Shown here piece after piece: positions 18,953-27,993 of a stretch of DNA of 64,000 nucleotides. Numbering within the stretch: the stretch's first letter is position 1; every line of letters starts with the position of its first letter. The DNA lies in contig NZ_KL448323.1 in NCBI RefSeq assembly GCF_000709345.1, positions 3,066,516 through 3,130,515 on the forward strand, given 5' to 3'. A program made the translations under genes and the position numbers. Source of the stretch: Polaromonas glacialis (GTDB taxonomy: Bacteria > Pseudomonadota > Gammaproteobacteria > Burkholderiales > Burkholderiaceae_C). The notes beneath the pieces were generated by a model. That model was not told where the DNA came from, made no database searches, and was given only the letters and a program-made list of their open reading frames with translations.

Positions 18953-19330
18953 TTACTTGGCTTTTGGACGCTTCGCGCCGTACTTGGAGCGCGACTGCTT
19001 GCGGTCTTTCACGCCTTGCAAATCGAGTGATCCGCGAACGATGTGGTAACGCACACCCGGCAAATCCTTGACCCGGCCGCCGCGAACCAGCACGACGCTG
19101 TGTTCCTGCAGGTTGTGGCCTTCGCCGCCGATGTAGGAAATGATTTCAAATCCATTGGTCAGGCGAACTTTGGCAACTTTACGCAGCGCAGAGTTAGGCT
19201 TTTTAGGCGTGGTGGTGTACACGCGGGTGCAAACACCGCGGCGCTGTGGAGAATTTTCCATCGCGGGGCTTTTTGACTTGATCTTTTCGACCTCGCGCCC
19301 CTGACGAACTAATTGATTGATGGTTGGCAT
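18953..19330 (-). CDS. rpsL: 30S ribosomal protein S12 (uS12)
   Basis: 125 residues, standard. [40 protein letters not shown] and [20 protein letters not shown]. The two lysine positions linked to streptomycin resistance (in TPKKPNS and GGRVKDLPG) are the sensitive-type residues. First gene of the operon, with AGGGACG upstream. Confidence 0.98.
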   Translation of the reverse strand: MPTINQLVRQGREVEKIKSKSPAMENSPQRRGVCTRVYTTTPKKPNSALRKVAKVRLTNGFEIISYIGGEGHNLQEHSVVLVRGGRVKDLPGVRYHIVRGSLDLQGVKDRKQSRSKYGAKRPKAK

Positions 19331-19409
19331 TGAAAAACGTCCCTAAACGTCTGAAAAACGATATAAAAATACGGAAAACTTCTCCGCACCAAAAGCGGAA
19401 AAGCTTTCT

Positions 19410-19438
19410 AGTATAAGCCGGTTAGCCAAAAGCCTCAA
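19410..19438 (-). promoter_or_regulatory. Sigma-70 promoter of the str operon
   Basis: Minus strand TTGAGG, 17 bases, TATACT, about 80 bases before the rpsL start. The 5' leader of about 70 bases contains a hairpin (CTTTTCCGC / GCGGAGAAG) between about 19378 and 19404. Confidence 0.8.
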
Positions 19439-19548
19439 GGATTACGCCATAACGGGGCTTGGCTGCACAGGCACGGCTTGATGCAGCGCCCGTTTTTTCG
19501 CTCAGGACAGGAGGACGGCAAGCATCGTTTCTGCCTGAAAACCATTGT

Positions 19549-20757
19549 TTACTTGATCCACAGCCGGATCGAATCCCAGGCGCGGCCCATGATGCCGGCC
19601 TCTTCCACGGTTTCCAGCGCCATCAGCGGCACTTCGGCCATTGGCACGGGGTCGTCGCCGTTCATGATCTTCAGGCTGCCGACCAGCTGGCCTTGCTTGA
19701 AAGGCGCGACCAGCGGCTCGGGCCGGGCGACCTGGGTCTTGAGTTTTGACGCGCTGCCGGCCGGCACGGACACCACGATCGCTTCGGGGCGGCCCAGCTT
19801 GACGACCGCGTCCTTGCCCTTCCAGACTGCGGGCGTGACGACGGCCTGGCCGGCATCGAACAGCTTGACCGCCTCGAAGGCGGTGTAGCCCCAGTTCAGC
19901 AGCTTTTGCGTTTCATTGGCGCGGGCGCTGTCGCTCGACGCGCCCAGCACGATCGCCAGCAAACGCCGGCCGCCGGGCTTGCCGGCCGCGCCCAGGTTCG
20001 GAAACTCGCGCCGGGCCGTGGCAATCATGCAGTAGCCGGCGGCATTGGTATGGCCGGTTTTCAGGCCATCGACCGTCGGGTCGCGGAACAGCAGCGTGTT
20101 GCGGTTGGTGTCGTTGGTCGCCGGCGTGCCGGGATAGCGGTATTTCTTGATCGCCGAGTAGCCGATGTAGTCGGGAAAATCGGTCATCAGGCGCGTGGAC
20201 AAGATGCTCAGGTCGCGCGCCGTGGTGGTGTGGCCGGGCTCGGTCAGGCCTTCGGGATTCTTGTAGCTGGTTGATTTCATGCCCAGCGCCTTGGCCTGCT
20301 GGTTCATCAGCTCGACGAAATGCTCGGCCGTTCCGCCCACGCCTTCGGCCAGCGCCATGGTGGCGTCGTTGCCGGACTGAACGATCATGCCCTTGATCAG
20401 GTCTTCGACCGGAACCTGCATCTTGGGGTCGATGAACATGCGCGAACCCGGCATCTTCCAGGCGCGCGGGCTCACGCCAAAGGTCTGGCTCAAGGTGATT
20501 TTCTTGGACTTGAGCGCGTCAAACACCAGGTATTCGGTCATCAGCTTGGTCAGCGACGCGGGTTCGACCGGCGAATCGATGTCCTTGGCGGCCAGGATCT
20601 GGTTGGCCGTGACGTCGAGCAGCAGATAGGAACGGGCGGCGATTTCAGGCACTGCAGGTGCCTGGGCATGCGCTGCCGGAAGCGCGACCGAGACAAACAG
20701 GACCAGCGTGGTGGCCAGAGAGCGCAGGCCGGCAGGGGCCTTGAGGAAGCATTGCAT
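19549..20757 (-). CDS. D-alanyl-D-alanine carboxypeptidase (PBP5/6 type)
   Basis: 402 residues with signal peptide (MQCFLKAPAGLRSLATTLVL ... HAQAPA). Active-site triad of the S11 peptidase family: SLTK at 68-71, SGN at 128-130, KTG at 233-235 (GLKTGHTNAA). The C-terminal PBP5-type domain and a final amphipathic helix (GIMGRAWDSIRLWIK) that anchors the protein to the outer leaflet of the inner membrane are present. It trims the terminal D-Ala from peptidoglycan pentapeptides and thus limits cross-linking. It stands alone between the str operon and a hydrolase gene. Confidence 0.94.
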   Translation of the reverse strand: MQCFLKAPAGLRSLATTLVLFVSVALPAAHAQAPAVPEIAARSYLLLDVTANQILAAKDIDSPVEPASLTKLMTEYLVFDALKSKKITLSQTFGVSPRAWKMPGSRMFIDPKMQVPVEDLIKGMIVQSGNDATMALAEGVGGTAEHFVELMNQQAKALGMKSTSYKNPEGLTEPGHTTTARDLSILSTRLMTDFPDYIGYSAIKKYRYPGTPATNDTNRNTLLFRDPTVDGLKTGHTNAAGYCMIATARREFPNLGAAGKPGGRRLLAIVLGASSDSARANETQKLLNWGYTAFEAVKLFDAGQAVVTPAVWKGKDAVVKLGRPEAIVVSVPAGSASKLKTQVARPEPLVAPFKQGQLVGSLKIMNGDDPVPMAEVPLMALETVEEAGIMGRAWDSIRLWIK

Positions 20758-20838
20758 GTCAAAAAAACCGGTAAAAAGAAAGAAAAAAGGGAGAAAAGGC
20801 GAGGCAGAGCGGAATGGACCGCGCTCGCCGCAAAAGAT

Positions 20839-21483
20839 TCAATTCACAGGCGAAGCCAGGTGGCGGAGCACCAGGTTTTTCAGCAGCGGCAATTGTCCAT
20901 GAAAGAAATGACCCACCCCGGGGACAACCGTAACAGGCAGTGCCTGCGGGCGCGCCCAGTCGAACACGTCGGACAGCAGAACGGTGTCGTCCTGCTCGCC
21001 ATGCACCACCAGCGTGCGATTGTGCGCGGCGGCATCGATGGGCGCGGCGGGCGCGCGGCTGACGCTGGTGCCGACCAGCACCAGCTTGTCAATCGGGCGG
21101 CTGGCCTGCAGCCGGGCAAACGCATGCGTGGTGACGAACGCGCCGAACGAGAAGCCGCCCAGCGCCAGCGCCGCCTGCCCAACGCCTGCAGGCGCGGCAT
21201 GCTGCACCACCGCCAGCAGGTCTTGCAGTTCGCCCCGGCCTTCGTCGTGGCTGCCAGCGCTGCCGCCGACGCCGCGAAAGTTGAAGCGCACGGCCGTCCA
21301 GCCGGACTGCACGAAGGCCCGCGCCAGCGTCTGCACCACCTTGTTGTCCAGCGTGCCGCCAAACAACGGATGCGGATGGGCGATGACCGCAATGCCGCGC
21401 GATTCGCCCGCAGGGAGGTCCAGGGCAAGGTCCAGCGCGCCGGCCGGGCCGGCGATGGTGGTCTTCTGGGTTTTGGAGTTCAT
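20839..21483 (-). CDS. Alpha/beta hydrolase (dienelactone-hydrolase-like, short)
   Basis: 214 residues. The nucleophile elbow is GGFSFGAFVTTHAF (Ser), with HPHPLFGGTLDNKVVQTLAR and RFNFRGVGGSAGSHDEGRGE near the oxyanion region, LVVHGEQDDTVLLSDVFDWA (Asp) and VPGVGHFFHGQLPLLKN (His). This short hydrolase type is widespread in proteobacteria without a defined substrate. It lies between dacC-type and ferredoxin genes on the same strand. Confidence 0.87.
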   Translation of the reverse strand: MNSKTQKTTIAGPAGALDLALDLPAGESRGIAVIAHPHPLFGGTLDNKVVQTLARAFVQSGWTAVRFNFRGVGGSAGSHDEGRGELQDLLAVVQHAAPAGVGQAALALGGFSFGAFVTTHAFARLQASRPIDKLVLVGTSVSRAPAAPIDAAAHNRTLVVHGEQDDTVLLSDVFDWARPQALPVTVVPGVGHFFHGQLPLLKNLVLRHLASPVN

Positions 21484-21513
21484 GGAAAACGCTTTCTTTC
21501 GCTGGCAGGAAAG

Positions 21514-21566
21514 TGCTATATAAATAATAGCTGCCTGCGCCCGCCGGTATTGCGCAAATGGCTTAA
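21514..21566. repeat. Dispersed AT-dyad/GC repeat (family 1)
   Basis: CTATATAAATAATAGCTGCC, then a GC spacer and ATTGCGCAAATGGCTTAAAT, between the 2Fe-2S protein and hydrolase genes. Confidence 0.7.
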
Positions 21567-21605
21567 ATCATGCTGTTTTTATCGATTCAGCCGCGTTGCC
21601 GGGCT

Positions 21606-21989
21606 TTAGCGCCCCAGACCGGGTGGCGTCAGCAGGCGTTCGACCACCTGGCCGTTTTTCAGGTGCGACTCGACAATCTCGTCGATGTCGCTGGCGTCCA
21701 CATAGCTGTACCAGACGGCTTCCGGATACACCACCGCCACCGGCCCGCCGGCGCAGCGGTCCAGGCAGCCGGCCTTGTTGACCCGCACCTGGCCCGGCCC
21801 GGACAGCCCGGCAGCCTTGACCAGCTTCTTGCAGCGGTCAAAAGCCTGCTCGGCGCCTTGGTCGGCGCAGCAGGCTTCGCCCTTGCCGCGCTGGTTCAGG
21901 CAAAAGAAGATGTGCCGCTCGTAGTACGAAGCCGCAGGGGCGGGCTGGACGCCATCTGGCGAAGGGTTAGTGGCAGTGGAAAGGGTCAT
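21606..21989 (-). CDS. Thioredoxin-like [2Fe-2S] ferredoxin
   Basis: 127 residues. Cysteines in FFCLNQRGKGEACC and KAGCLDRCAGGPVAVVYPE match the thioredoxin-fold [2Fe-2S] domain related to NuoE and Shethna ferredoxins. The C-terminal EAVWYSYVDASDIDEIVESH is also typical. It is a cytosolic electron carrier with an unknown partner. It begins 10 bases after the VanZ-family stop, so the two are probably cotranscribed. Confidence 0.88.
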   Translation of the reverse strand: MTLSTATNPSPDGVQPAPAASYYERHIFFCLNQRGKGEACCADQGAEQAFDRCKKLVKAAGLSGPGQVRVNKAGCLDRCAGGPVAVVYPEAVWYSYVDASDIDEIVESHLKNGQVVERLLTPPGLGR

Positions 21990-21998
21990 GCGGCAATT

Positions 21999-23294
21999 TT
22001 ACGTTTCGCTGGCGAGCGCCTTCGGCTCCTGGCTGGAAAGCCGCGCCAGCATGCAGGCCAGCGCGGCATAGGGCCAGAACCAGCCGAGCCACTGCACCAG
22101 CCCGTAAAACTTGATGAAGCGGCCCTGCTCCCAGATCTGCAGCGTCTGGGCAAAGTAGGGGTTGGCCGGCGCCTGGTTGAGCAGGCTCAGGTGAGTCGCC
22201 AGCGCCAATAGCGCCAGCGCGGCAGCCGCGCGGCGCGGCACGGCCAGCAGCAGCGCGGCCAGCACCACGGCCATGCCGATGCCGGCCTGGACCGGCACAT
22301 CCAGCCAGGCCCAGGCATGCTCGGGTCCGTAGCTGAGGGCGGCTGACAGCGCCGATACGCCCAGACCGATGGCCAGGGCAGCGACGGCAAACACCGCGCG
22401 CTGTCCGAGCCGGCGAATCACGCAATAGCCCAGCAGGCATGGAATCAGCGCGCCCAGCGCCACGCACACCAGTTCGGCCAGCGGCACAAGGGGCTGGAGC
22501 TCAACCTCGCGCATGGGCATCCATTCCAGAAAGGGCGTGTCGGCCAGCGCATCGGCGAGCGCCGACTCCAGCAGTTCAAAGACCTGCCCCAGCCCCATCG
22601 GGACCGACGCCGGAAACAGCAGGGCCACCGGCCAGAGCAGCAGCAGCACCAGCACACTGCGCGCATCGGGTGAAAACCAGCGCGCCCGCAAGCGGCTCCA
22701 GCGGTCGATCAGTCCGGAGCGCTCCAGCGCCAGCGCGCAGCAGGCCCCGATCCAGGCGCCCAGCGTGTTCAGCGCCAGATCGACATTCGAGGGAATGCGC
22801 GACGGCAGGTAGTTCTGCAGCGTTTCCATCGCCAGCGACAGCAGGCCGGCGCCCAGCACCGAAACACTGACCGCCCAGGCCACGCGCCGGCTGCGCAGCG
22901 CCGACACGGCCAGCAGGAAACCGAGCGGCGCATAACCCAGCAAATTGATGCCGACGTCAAAGCCGGTCCAGTATTTCGGCAGGGGCGAGGCCAGGAAGCG
23001 CAGCGGCGAAATGCCCTGGTTGCGCCACTCCGAAAACGGATACAGGCTGGCGTAGATGATCAGGCAGACCAGCGCCAGCGCCAGCGGCCAGGCGGTGGTC
23101 TGTTGCACACCCCCATCGTTGTCACTGCGCTTCGCTTCGTGTACTTCCTTTCCCCCTTGCAGAAGAATTGGCACACCCCCGACGTCCTCACTGCGCTGCG
23201 CTTCGTGTAGTTCCGCCCCCCCTTGCAGGGGGCGACGCATGGCATCCGGCGAAGCCGGCCTGCCTGCGTCTGCTGGGGGGGAATCGGTGGCCAC
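21999..23294 (-). CDS. VanZ-family membrane protein with repeat-encoded N-terminus
   Basis: 431 residues from ATG 23294. Residues 70-170 are the VanZ domain (ALVCLIIYASLYPFSEWRN, INLLGYAPLGFLLAVSAL, ETLQNYLPSRIPSNVDLALN), followed by several more membrane helices. The first 65 or so residues look foreign: two 22-residue units, LQGGAELHEAQRSEDVGGV and LQGGKEVHEAKRSDNDGGV, come from a tandem 66-bp repeat related to the dispersed GC repeat. A GTG in the second unit (about 23107) is an alternative start that would exclude them. The role of the family outside vancomycin resistance is unknown. Confidence 0.8.
   Translation of the reverse strand: MATDSPPADAGRPASPDAMRRPLQGGAELHEAQRSEDVGGVPILLQGGKEVHEAKRSDNDGGVQQTTAWPLALALVCLIIYASLYPFSEWRNQGISPLRFLASPLPKYWTGFDVGINLLGYAPLGFLLAVSALRSRRVAWAVSVSVLGAGLLSLAMETLQNYLPSRIPSNVDLALNTLGAWIGACCALALERSGLIDRWSRLRARWFSPDARSVLVLLLLWPVALLFPASVPMGLGQVFELLESALADALADTPFLEWMPMREVELQPLVPLAELVCVALGALIPCLLGYCVIRRLGQRAVFAVAALAIGLGVSALSAALSYGPEHAWAWLDVPVQAGIGMAVVLAALLLAVPRRAAAALALLALATHLSLLNQAPANPYFAQTLQIWEQGRFIKFYGLVQWLGWFWPYAALACMLARLSSQEPKALASET
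23104..23240 (-). repeat. Tandem 66-bp GC repeat at the 5' end of the VanZ gene
   Basis: Two imperfect units with period 66 (for example CCTTGCAG at 23155 and 23221), core CACTGCGCTTCGCTTCGTG. The period is a multiple of three, so both stay in frame with the VanZ gene. Confidence 0.8.
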
Positions 23295-23318
23295 GTCGTG
23301 TTGGATTGAGCCGGGCCG

Positions 23319-23741
23319 TCAGAACGGCTTGACAATCACCAGGACGACGGCGACCGTCAGCAGCAGCACCGGCACTTCGTTGAACCAGCGCATCCAGACA
23401 TGGCTGCGGGTGTTGCGGTTGGCGACGAACTTCGCCAGCATGCGGCCGCAGGCATGGTGGTAACCCATTACCAGTACCACCACGGCCAGCTTGGCATGCA
23501 TCCAGTAACTGCCGCGCCCGATGCCGTAACCGAGGTACAGCCACAAGCCCAGGACAATCGCCGGCACCGCCAGGATGGTGGTGAAGCGCATCAGCTTCTT
23601 GGCCATCAGCAGCAGCCGCTCGCGCTCGGCAATGCTTTGCGGCGGCACCATGGCCAGGTTGACGAAAATGCGCGGCAGGTAGAAAAGGCCGGCGAACCAG
23701 CTGGCGATGAAAACGATGTGAAAGGATTTGACCCAGAGCAT
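23319..23741 (-). CDS. hemJ: Protoporphyrinogen IX oxidase HemJ (CopD/UPF0093 family)
   Basis: 140 residues, standard for HemJ. MLWVKSFHIVFIASWFAGLF has the conserved His and the WFAGLFYLPR motif; YWMHAKLAVVVLVMGYHHAC has the second conserved His and Lys. Four membrane helices. It catalyses the penultimate haem step, protoporphyrinogen to protoporphyrin, in the inner membrane. hemB lies next door on the opposite strand. Its leader holds a GGGAGGG rather far (13 bases) from the start and, further up, an intrinsic terminator (see the RNA entry). Confidence 0.92.
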   Translation of the reverse strand: MLWVKSFHIVFIASWFAGLFYLPRIFVNLAMVPPQSIAERERLLLMAKKLMRFTTILAVPAIVLGLWLYLGYGIGRGSYWMHAKLAVVVLVMGYHHACGRMLAKFVANRNTRSHVWMRWFNEVPVLLLTVAVVLVIVKPF

Positions 23742-23793
23742 CGGCCTAGTTTAGCCCTCCCGATTTCACCCGCCGGCGCGCCTGGAAGCGGGC

Positions 23794-23830
23794 AAAAAAA
23801 ATCCCGGCGACCTGATGGCCCGCCGGGATT
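23794..23830 (-). terminator. Intrinsic terminator upstream of hemJ
   Basis: Perfect 10-bp GC-rich stem, 11-base loop and a run of eight T on the minus strand, ending about 50 bases before the hemJ start codon. No protein gene ends here. Confidence 0.85.
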
Positions 23831-23935
23831 GAAACGCCTTTTTGCTGTCACACGCAAAGGCCCCGCTCAGGGAGGAAAAGCGGGATGCAATCGCCATACA
23901 CTGGTAACCGCACGTTTTCATTCTAGTCCCGGGCC
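23794..23935 (-). ncRNA. Candidate small RNA or hemJ attenuator
   Basis: No protein is recognisable between hemJ and hemB. On the minus strand there are three hairpins in order: CCCGCT-TTTCCTCCCTG-AGCGGG (23862-23884), whose loop carries the anti-Shine-Dalgarno string CCTCC; a small TTTGC/GCAAA hairpin (about 23839-23857); and a perfect 10-bp terminator AATCCCGGCG/CGCCGGGATT (23800-23830) followed by eight T. The 5' end is not fixed; 23935 is a guess. Either a free small RNA or an attenuated hemJ leader would fit. Confidence 0.45.
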
Positions 23936-23984
23936 CCGCATACCGCCATATAGCGTTGACACCCACGGCAGTAAGGGCTTGTAA

Positions 23985-25082
<1,098 letters not shown>

Positions 25083-25108
25083 AGCGCCTCCACCGGGCGT
25101 GCGAAATT

Positions 25109-25166
25109 TACTATCAAAATAGTAGCTGCTTGCGCCCGTGGAATATGCGCAAAAGGCCTTTTTAAT
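25109..25166. repeat. Dispersed AT-dyad/GC repeat (family 1)
   Basis: TTACTATCAAAATAGTAGCT, then TGCTTGCGCCCG and ATGCGCAAAAGGCC, 26 bases after the hemB stop. Confidence 0.75.
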
Positions 25167-25191
25167 ACTTAACCAAGGGATTCGAGCCTTC

Positions 25192-26307
25192 ATGCGCGTG
25201 TTCACCATCCACTCCGGCAGCCAGGGCGTCCTGGAGACCGATTCCCTGCCGACCGAACTGCCGGCACAGGGTTTCGTCTGGATTGCCTGCGCGCGGCGCG
25301 AGTTCGAGGTCATGCAAGCGCCGATTCAGGCCACGCTGCAGCGTCTGTGCGGAACCCAGCTGGTCGATCTGCATGTCTCCGATCTGCTGAACAACCAGCT
25401 ACCCTCGCATTACGACTACACCTCGCAGTACGACATGCTGGTGTTCCGGCGGCTGGCAGCAGGCCGCACCGAAACCGATCTGGCCCAGCCCGGCGAACCG
25501 CTGCACCAGCCCGCCAAGCGCAGCGGCCCGCCGGTGCTCAAGCGGATCGACACCAGCCCGGTGGGTTTTGCGGTGTTTGACCGGGTGTTGCTGACAGTGC
25601 ATCCGGCCGGCTGCGCCGTGCGCGAAGCCTATGCGCTCAAGCTGCTCAACGCCACATCGAGCGAAGCACGCGCCAACGGCGTCAAGCTGCCCAGCAGCCC
25701 GGCCGACCTGATGATGCGCATTGTCAACCAGATGGTCGATGGCTACCTTGATCTGCGGCGCGAACTCACGCGCCAGATGGACCACTGGCAGTCCGAGCTG
25801 CTCAATCCCGGCACGCGTTTCAACAACTGGAATTCGGTGCTCGACGCCCGGCTGGCGCTGCACCAGCTCGACGAGATTTGCGAAGACCAGCGCGCGGCCC
25901 TGCAGGACTGGATTGATTCGATTGAAACCTGGCCGGACGCCGACACGCCGGCCGCACAACGTGAGCGCGATCTGCTCAAGGTACGGTCGCGCGATGTGCT
26001 GGAGCATATCGAGCGCGTCGTACACCATGTGCGGCGCATGGAGCAAAGCGCTGAAACAGCGGTGCAGATGCATTTTTCGGCGCAGAGCCACCGTACCAAC
26101 GACATCATGCGCACGCTGACGGCGCTGACGGCGGTGTTTTTGCCGCTGAACCTGATCACCGGATTCTTCGGCATGAACTTCGAGTTTTTGCCGGCCATCC
26201 ACAGCGCGACCGGTTTCTGGTGGACCTTTGGCCTGATGCTGCTGCTGGTGGTCGTGGTCGTGTCGGTGTTCTGGCGCAAGCGCTACCTGGCGCGGACCAG
26301 CCGCTGA
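25192..26307 (+). CDS. CorA-family divalent cation transporter
   Basis: 371 residues from ATG 25192 (MRVFTIHSGSQGVLETDS). A long acidic/helical cytoplasmic domain (to about 300) is followed by two C-terminal membrane helices. The signature GMN is in LITGFFGMNFEFLPAIH, between helix 1 and the periplasmic loop. The family forms pentameric Mg2+, Co2+ or Zn2+ channels; GMN with this flanking sequence does not discriminate the ion. The upstream frame is open for 18 more codons but is made of a family 1 repeat. Confidence 0.92.
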   Translation: MRVFTIHSGSQGVLETDSLPTELPAQGFVWIACARREFEVMQAPIQATLQRLCGTQLVDLHVSDLLNNQLPSHYDYTSQYDMLVFRRLAAGRTETDLAQPGEPLHQPAKRSGPPVLKRIDTSPVGFAVFDRVLLTVHPAGCAVREAYALKLLNATSSEARANGVKLPSSPADLMMRIVNQMVDGYLDLRRELTRQMDHWQSELLNPGTRFNNWNSVLDARLALHQLDEICEDQRAALQDWIDSIETWPDADTPAAQRERDLLKVRSRDVLEHIERVVHHVRRMEQSAETAVQMHFSAQSHRTNDIMRTLTALTAVFLPLNLITGFFGMNFEFLPAIHSATGFWWTFGLMLLLVVVVVSVFWRKRYLARTSR

Positions 26308-26330
26308 ACCCTGGCCGGGTGTTTGCCGCC

Positions 26331-27131
26331 ATGCAAGCCAGCCTCTTTCCCGACGAACGCCCTGCTTGCGCGAAGGCGGCGCCGCCTGCGCGCATCCAGG
26401 TCGGCTGCGCCGGCTGGAGCCTGCCGCGCCCCATGTGGCCTGAATTTCCGGCCGATGGCACGCATCTGCAGCGCTATGCCGCCCGTTTCAACGCGGTGGA
26501 GATCAACTCGTCGTTTTACCGGCCGCACCAGACGGCCACCTATGCGCGCTGGGCGGCCAGCGTTCCCGACCACTTCCGTTTTTCGGTCAAGCTGCCCAAG
26601 ACCATCACGCACCAGCAGCGCCTGGCCGACTGCACCGGGCTGCTCGACGACTTTCTGGCGCAGGCCGGCGGCCTGGGTGAAAAACTGGGCTGCCTGCTGG
26701 TGCAGCTGCCGCCCAGCCTGGCCTTCGATGCCGCGCGGGTCCGGGATTTTCTGCGCCTCCTGCGCGAGCGCCACGCCGGCCCGGTGGCGCTGGAGCCGCG
26801 CCATGCCAGCTGGTTCACCGCGCCGGCCGACCCGCTGCTGAACGCCTGGCAGGTCGGCCGCGTGCTGGCCGACCCGGTGGTGCATGAAGCCGGCCGGCTG
26901 CCGGGCGGCTTTGCCGGCCTGGTCTATGTGCGCCTGCACGGCTCGCCACGCATGTATTACTCGGCCTATGATCGCGCCGTGCTCGATGCGCTGGTCGCCC
27001 GGCTGCGGCTGGCGGCAACACTTGACGCCGCCGTCTGGTGCATCTTTGACAACACCGCCGAAGCTGCCGCCATTGAAGACGCCCTGTACACCGTGCAAGG
27101 GCTGAGCCGCACCACCCACAAGGACAGTTGA
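26331..27131 (+). CDS. DUF72 (YecE-like) protein
   Basis: 266 residues from ATG 26331. DUF72 marks: IQVGCAGWSLPR near the N-terminus, FNAVEINSSFYRPHQTATYA, RFSVKLPKTITHQQRL, CLLVQLPPSLAFD, VALEPRHASWF, VYVRLHGSPRMYYSAY and VWCIFDNTAEAAA. The TIM-barrel-like fold is known; the activity of the family is not established. It follows the CorA gene by 23 bases and overlaps the DUF1003 start (TGATG), so the three form an operon. Confidence 0.92.
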   Translation: MQASLFPDERPACAKAAPPARIQVGCAGWSLPRPMWPEFPADGTHLQRYAARFNAVEINSSFYRPHQTATYARWAASVPDHFRFSVKLPKTITHQQRLADCTGLLDDFLAQAGGLGEKLGCLLVQLPPSLAFDAARVRDFLRLLRERHAGPVALEPRHASWFTAPADPLLNAWQVGRVLADPVVHEAGRLPGGFAGLVYVRLHGSPRMYYSAYDRAVLDALVARLRLAATLDAAVWCIFDNTAEAAAIEDALYTVQGLSRTTHKDS

Positions 27132-27691
27132 TGCCCGTTTTATTCACCGCCGACCCCGGCACCGCCGAGGCCAGCGCCGATGACCTGACGCGGGACAACG
27201 TCGAGTCGATGCGCCGGGTCGAGGCGCAGGCCATGGACAAGCGCAGCCGGGCGGACCGCATTGCCGCCTTCGTGGCGACCTTTTGCGGTTCCATGCCTTT
27301 TGTCTGGCTGCATGTGCTGATTTTTTGCGGCTGGCTGGCCTGGAATTCGTGGCCGGGGCTGCGGCATTTCGACCCCTACCCGTACACTTTTCTGACGCTG
27401 GTGGTTTCGCTGGAGGCGATTTTTCTCTCCGCCTTCATCCTGATCAGCCAGAACTACGAGCTGCGCATCAGCGACCGGCGCAACCAGCTCGACCTGCAGA
27501 TCAACCTGCTGACCGAGCAGGAAAACACCAAGACGCTGCAGTTGCTGGAGCAGATTGCCGCCAAGCTCGGAGTGGATGTCAGCATGGACGCCGAGCTGCG
27601 CTTTCTCAAGCAGGTCACCCATCCCGAAAAACTGATTGCCCAGATCGAGCAGGCCCAGCAGGAAAGCCCGTTGAAGCCGCCTGCGGTTTGA
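27131..27691 (+). CDS. DUF1003 membrane protein
   Basis: 186 residues from ATG 27131, which overlaps the DUF72 stop; AGGACAG lies upstream. Two membrane helices (FVWLHVLIFCGWLAWNSW and FLTLVVSLEAIFLSAFIL) are joined by the diagnostic FDPYPYTFL and followed by a cytoplasmic helical domain rich in Gln and Glu (RNQLDLQINLLTEQENTKTL), probably a coiled coil. Function unknown; the operon with CorA suggests a link to ion or envelope homeostasis (inference). Confidence 0.9.
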   Translation: MPVLFTADPGTAEASADDLTRDNVESMRRVEAQAMDKRSRADRIAAFVATFCGSMPFVWLHVLIFCGWLAWNSWPGLRHFDPYPYTFLTLVVSLEAIFLSAFILISQNYELRISDRRNQLDLQINLLTEQENTKTLQLLEQIAAKLGVDVSMDAELRFLKQVTHPEKLIAQIEQAQQESPLKPPAV

Positions 27692-27730
27692 GCGTCCGAC
27701 GTGCCAGGCCTTGGCCTTGCCGGCAGTAGA

Positions 27731-27790
27731 TTGCTATTGATAGCATAGCTTCACATGCTGGCTGGTATTGCGCAAACGGCTTAAAACATG
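27731..27790. repeat. Dispersed AT-dyad/GC repeat (family 1)
   Basis: TTGCTATTGATAGCATAGCT, then TGGTATTGCGCAAACGGC and TTAAAACATG; the end is nearly the same as at 21552-21566. About 40 bases after the DUF1003 stop. Confidence 0.7.
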
Positions 27791-27800
27791 CTCTCCCCTC

Positions 27801-27922
27801 TGTCATTGCGGGCTTGACCCGCAATCCACGGCACCTCAACCAAGCCACAGCCAGGCAGCGGTTGGAATTCACCGCGCGTTTAACTGCTCACTGATGGATT
27901 GCGGGTCAGGCCCGCAATGACA
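27801..27922. repeat. Inverted pair of a 28-bp repeat (CATTGCGGG...CCCGCAATCC)
   Basis: 27801-27828 and 27895-27922 are inverted copies with about two mismatches (the central TTGA/TCAG region), separated by 66 bases. Each copy is itself palindromic (TTGCGGG/CCCGCAA). It fills most of the gap between the DUF1003 and dienelactone hydrolase genes; nothing else is seen there. Confidence 0.85.
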
Positions 27923-27993
27923 AAAGAGAAGGGGACGCATCGAGTCGAGGAAGTCACCTTGCAGTCGGCCCGCGCAACCGCTTTTTCAGGCCC

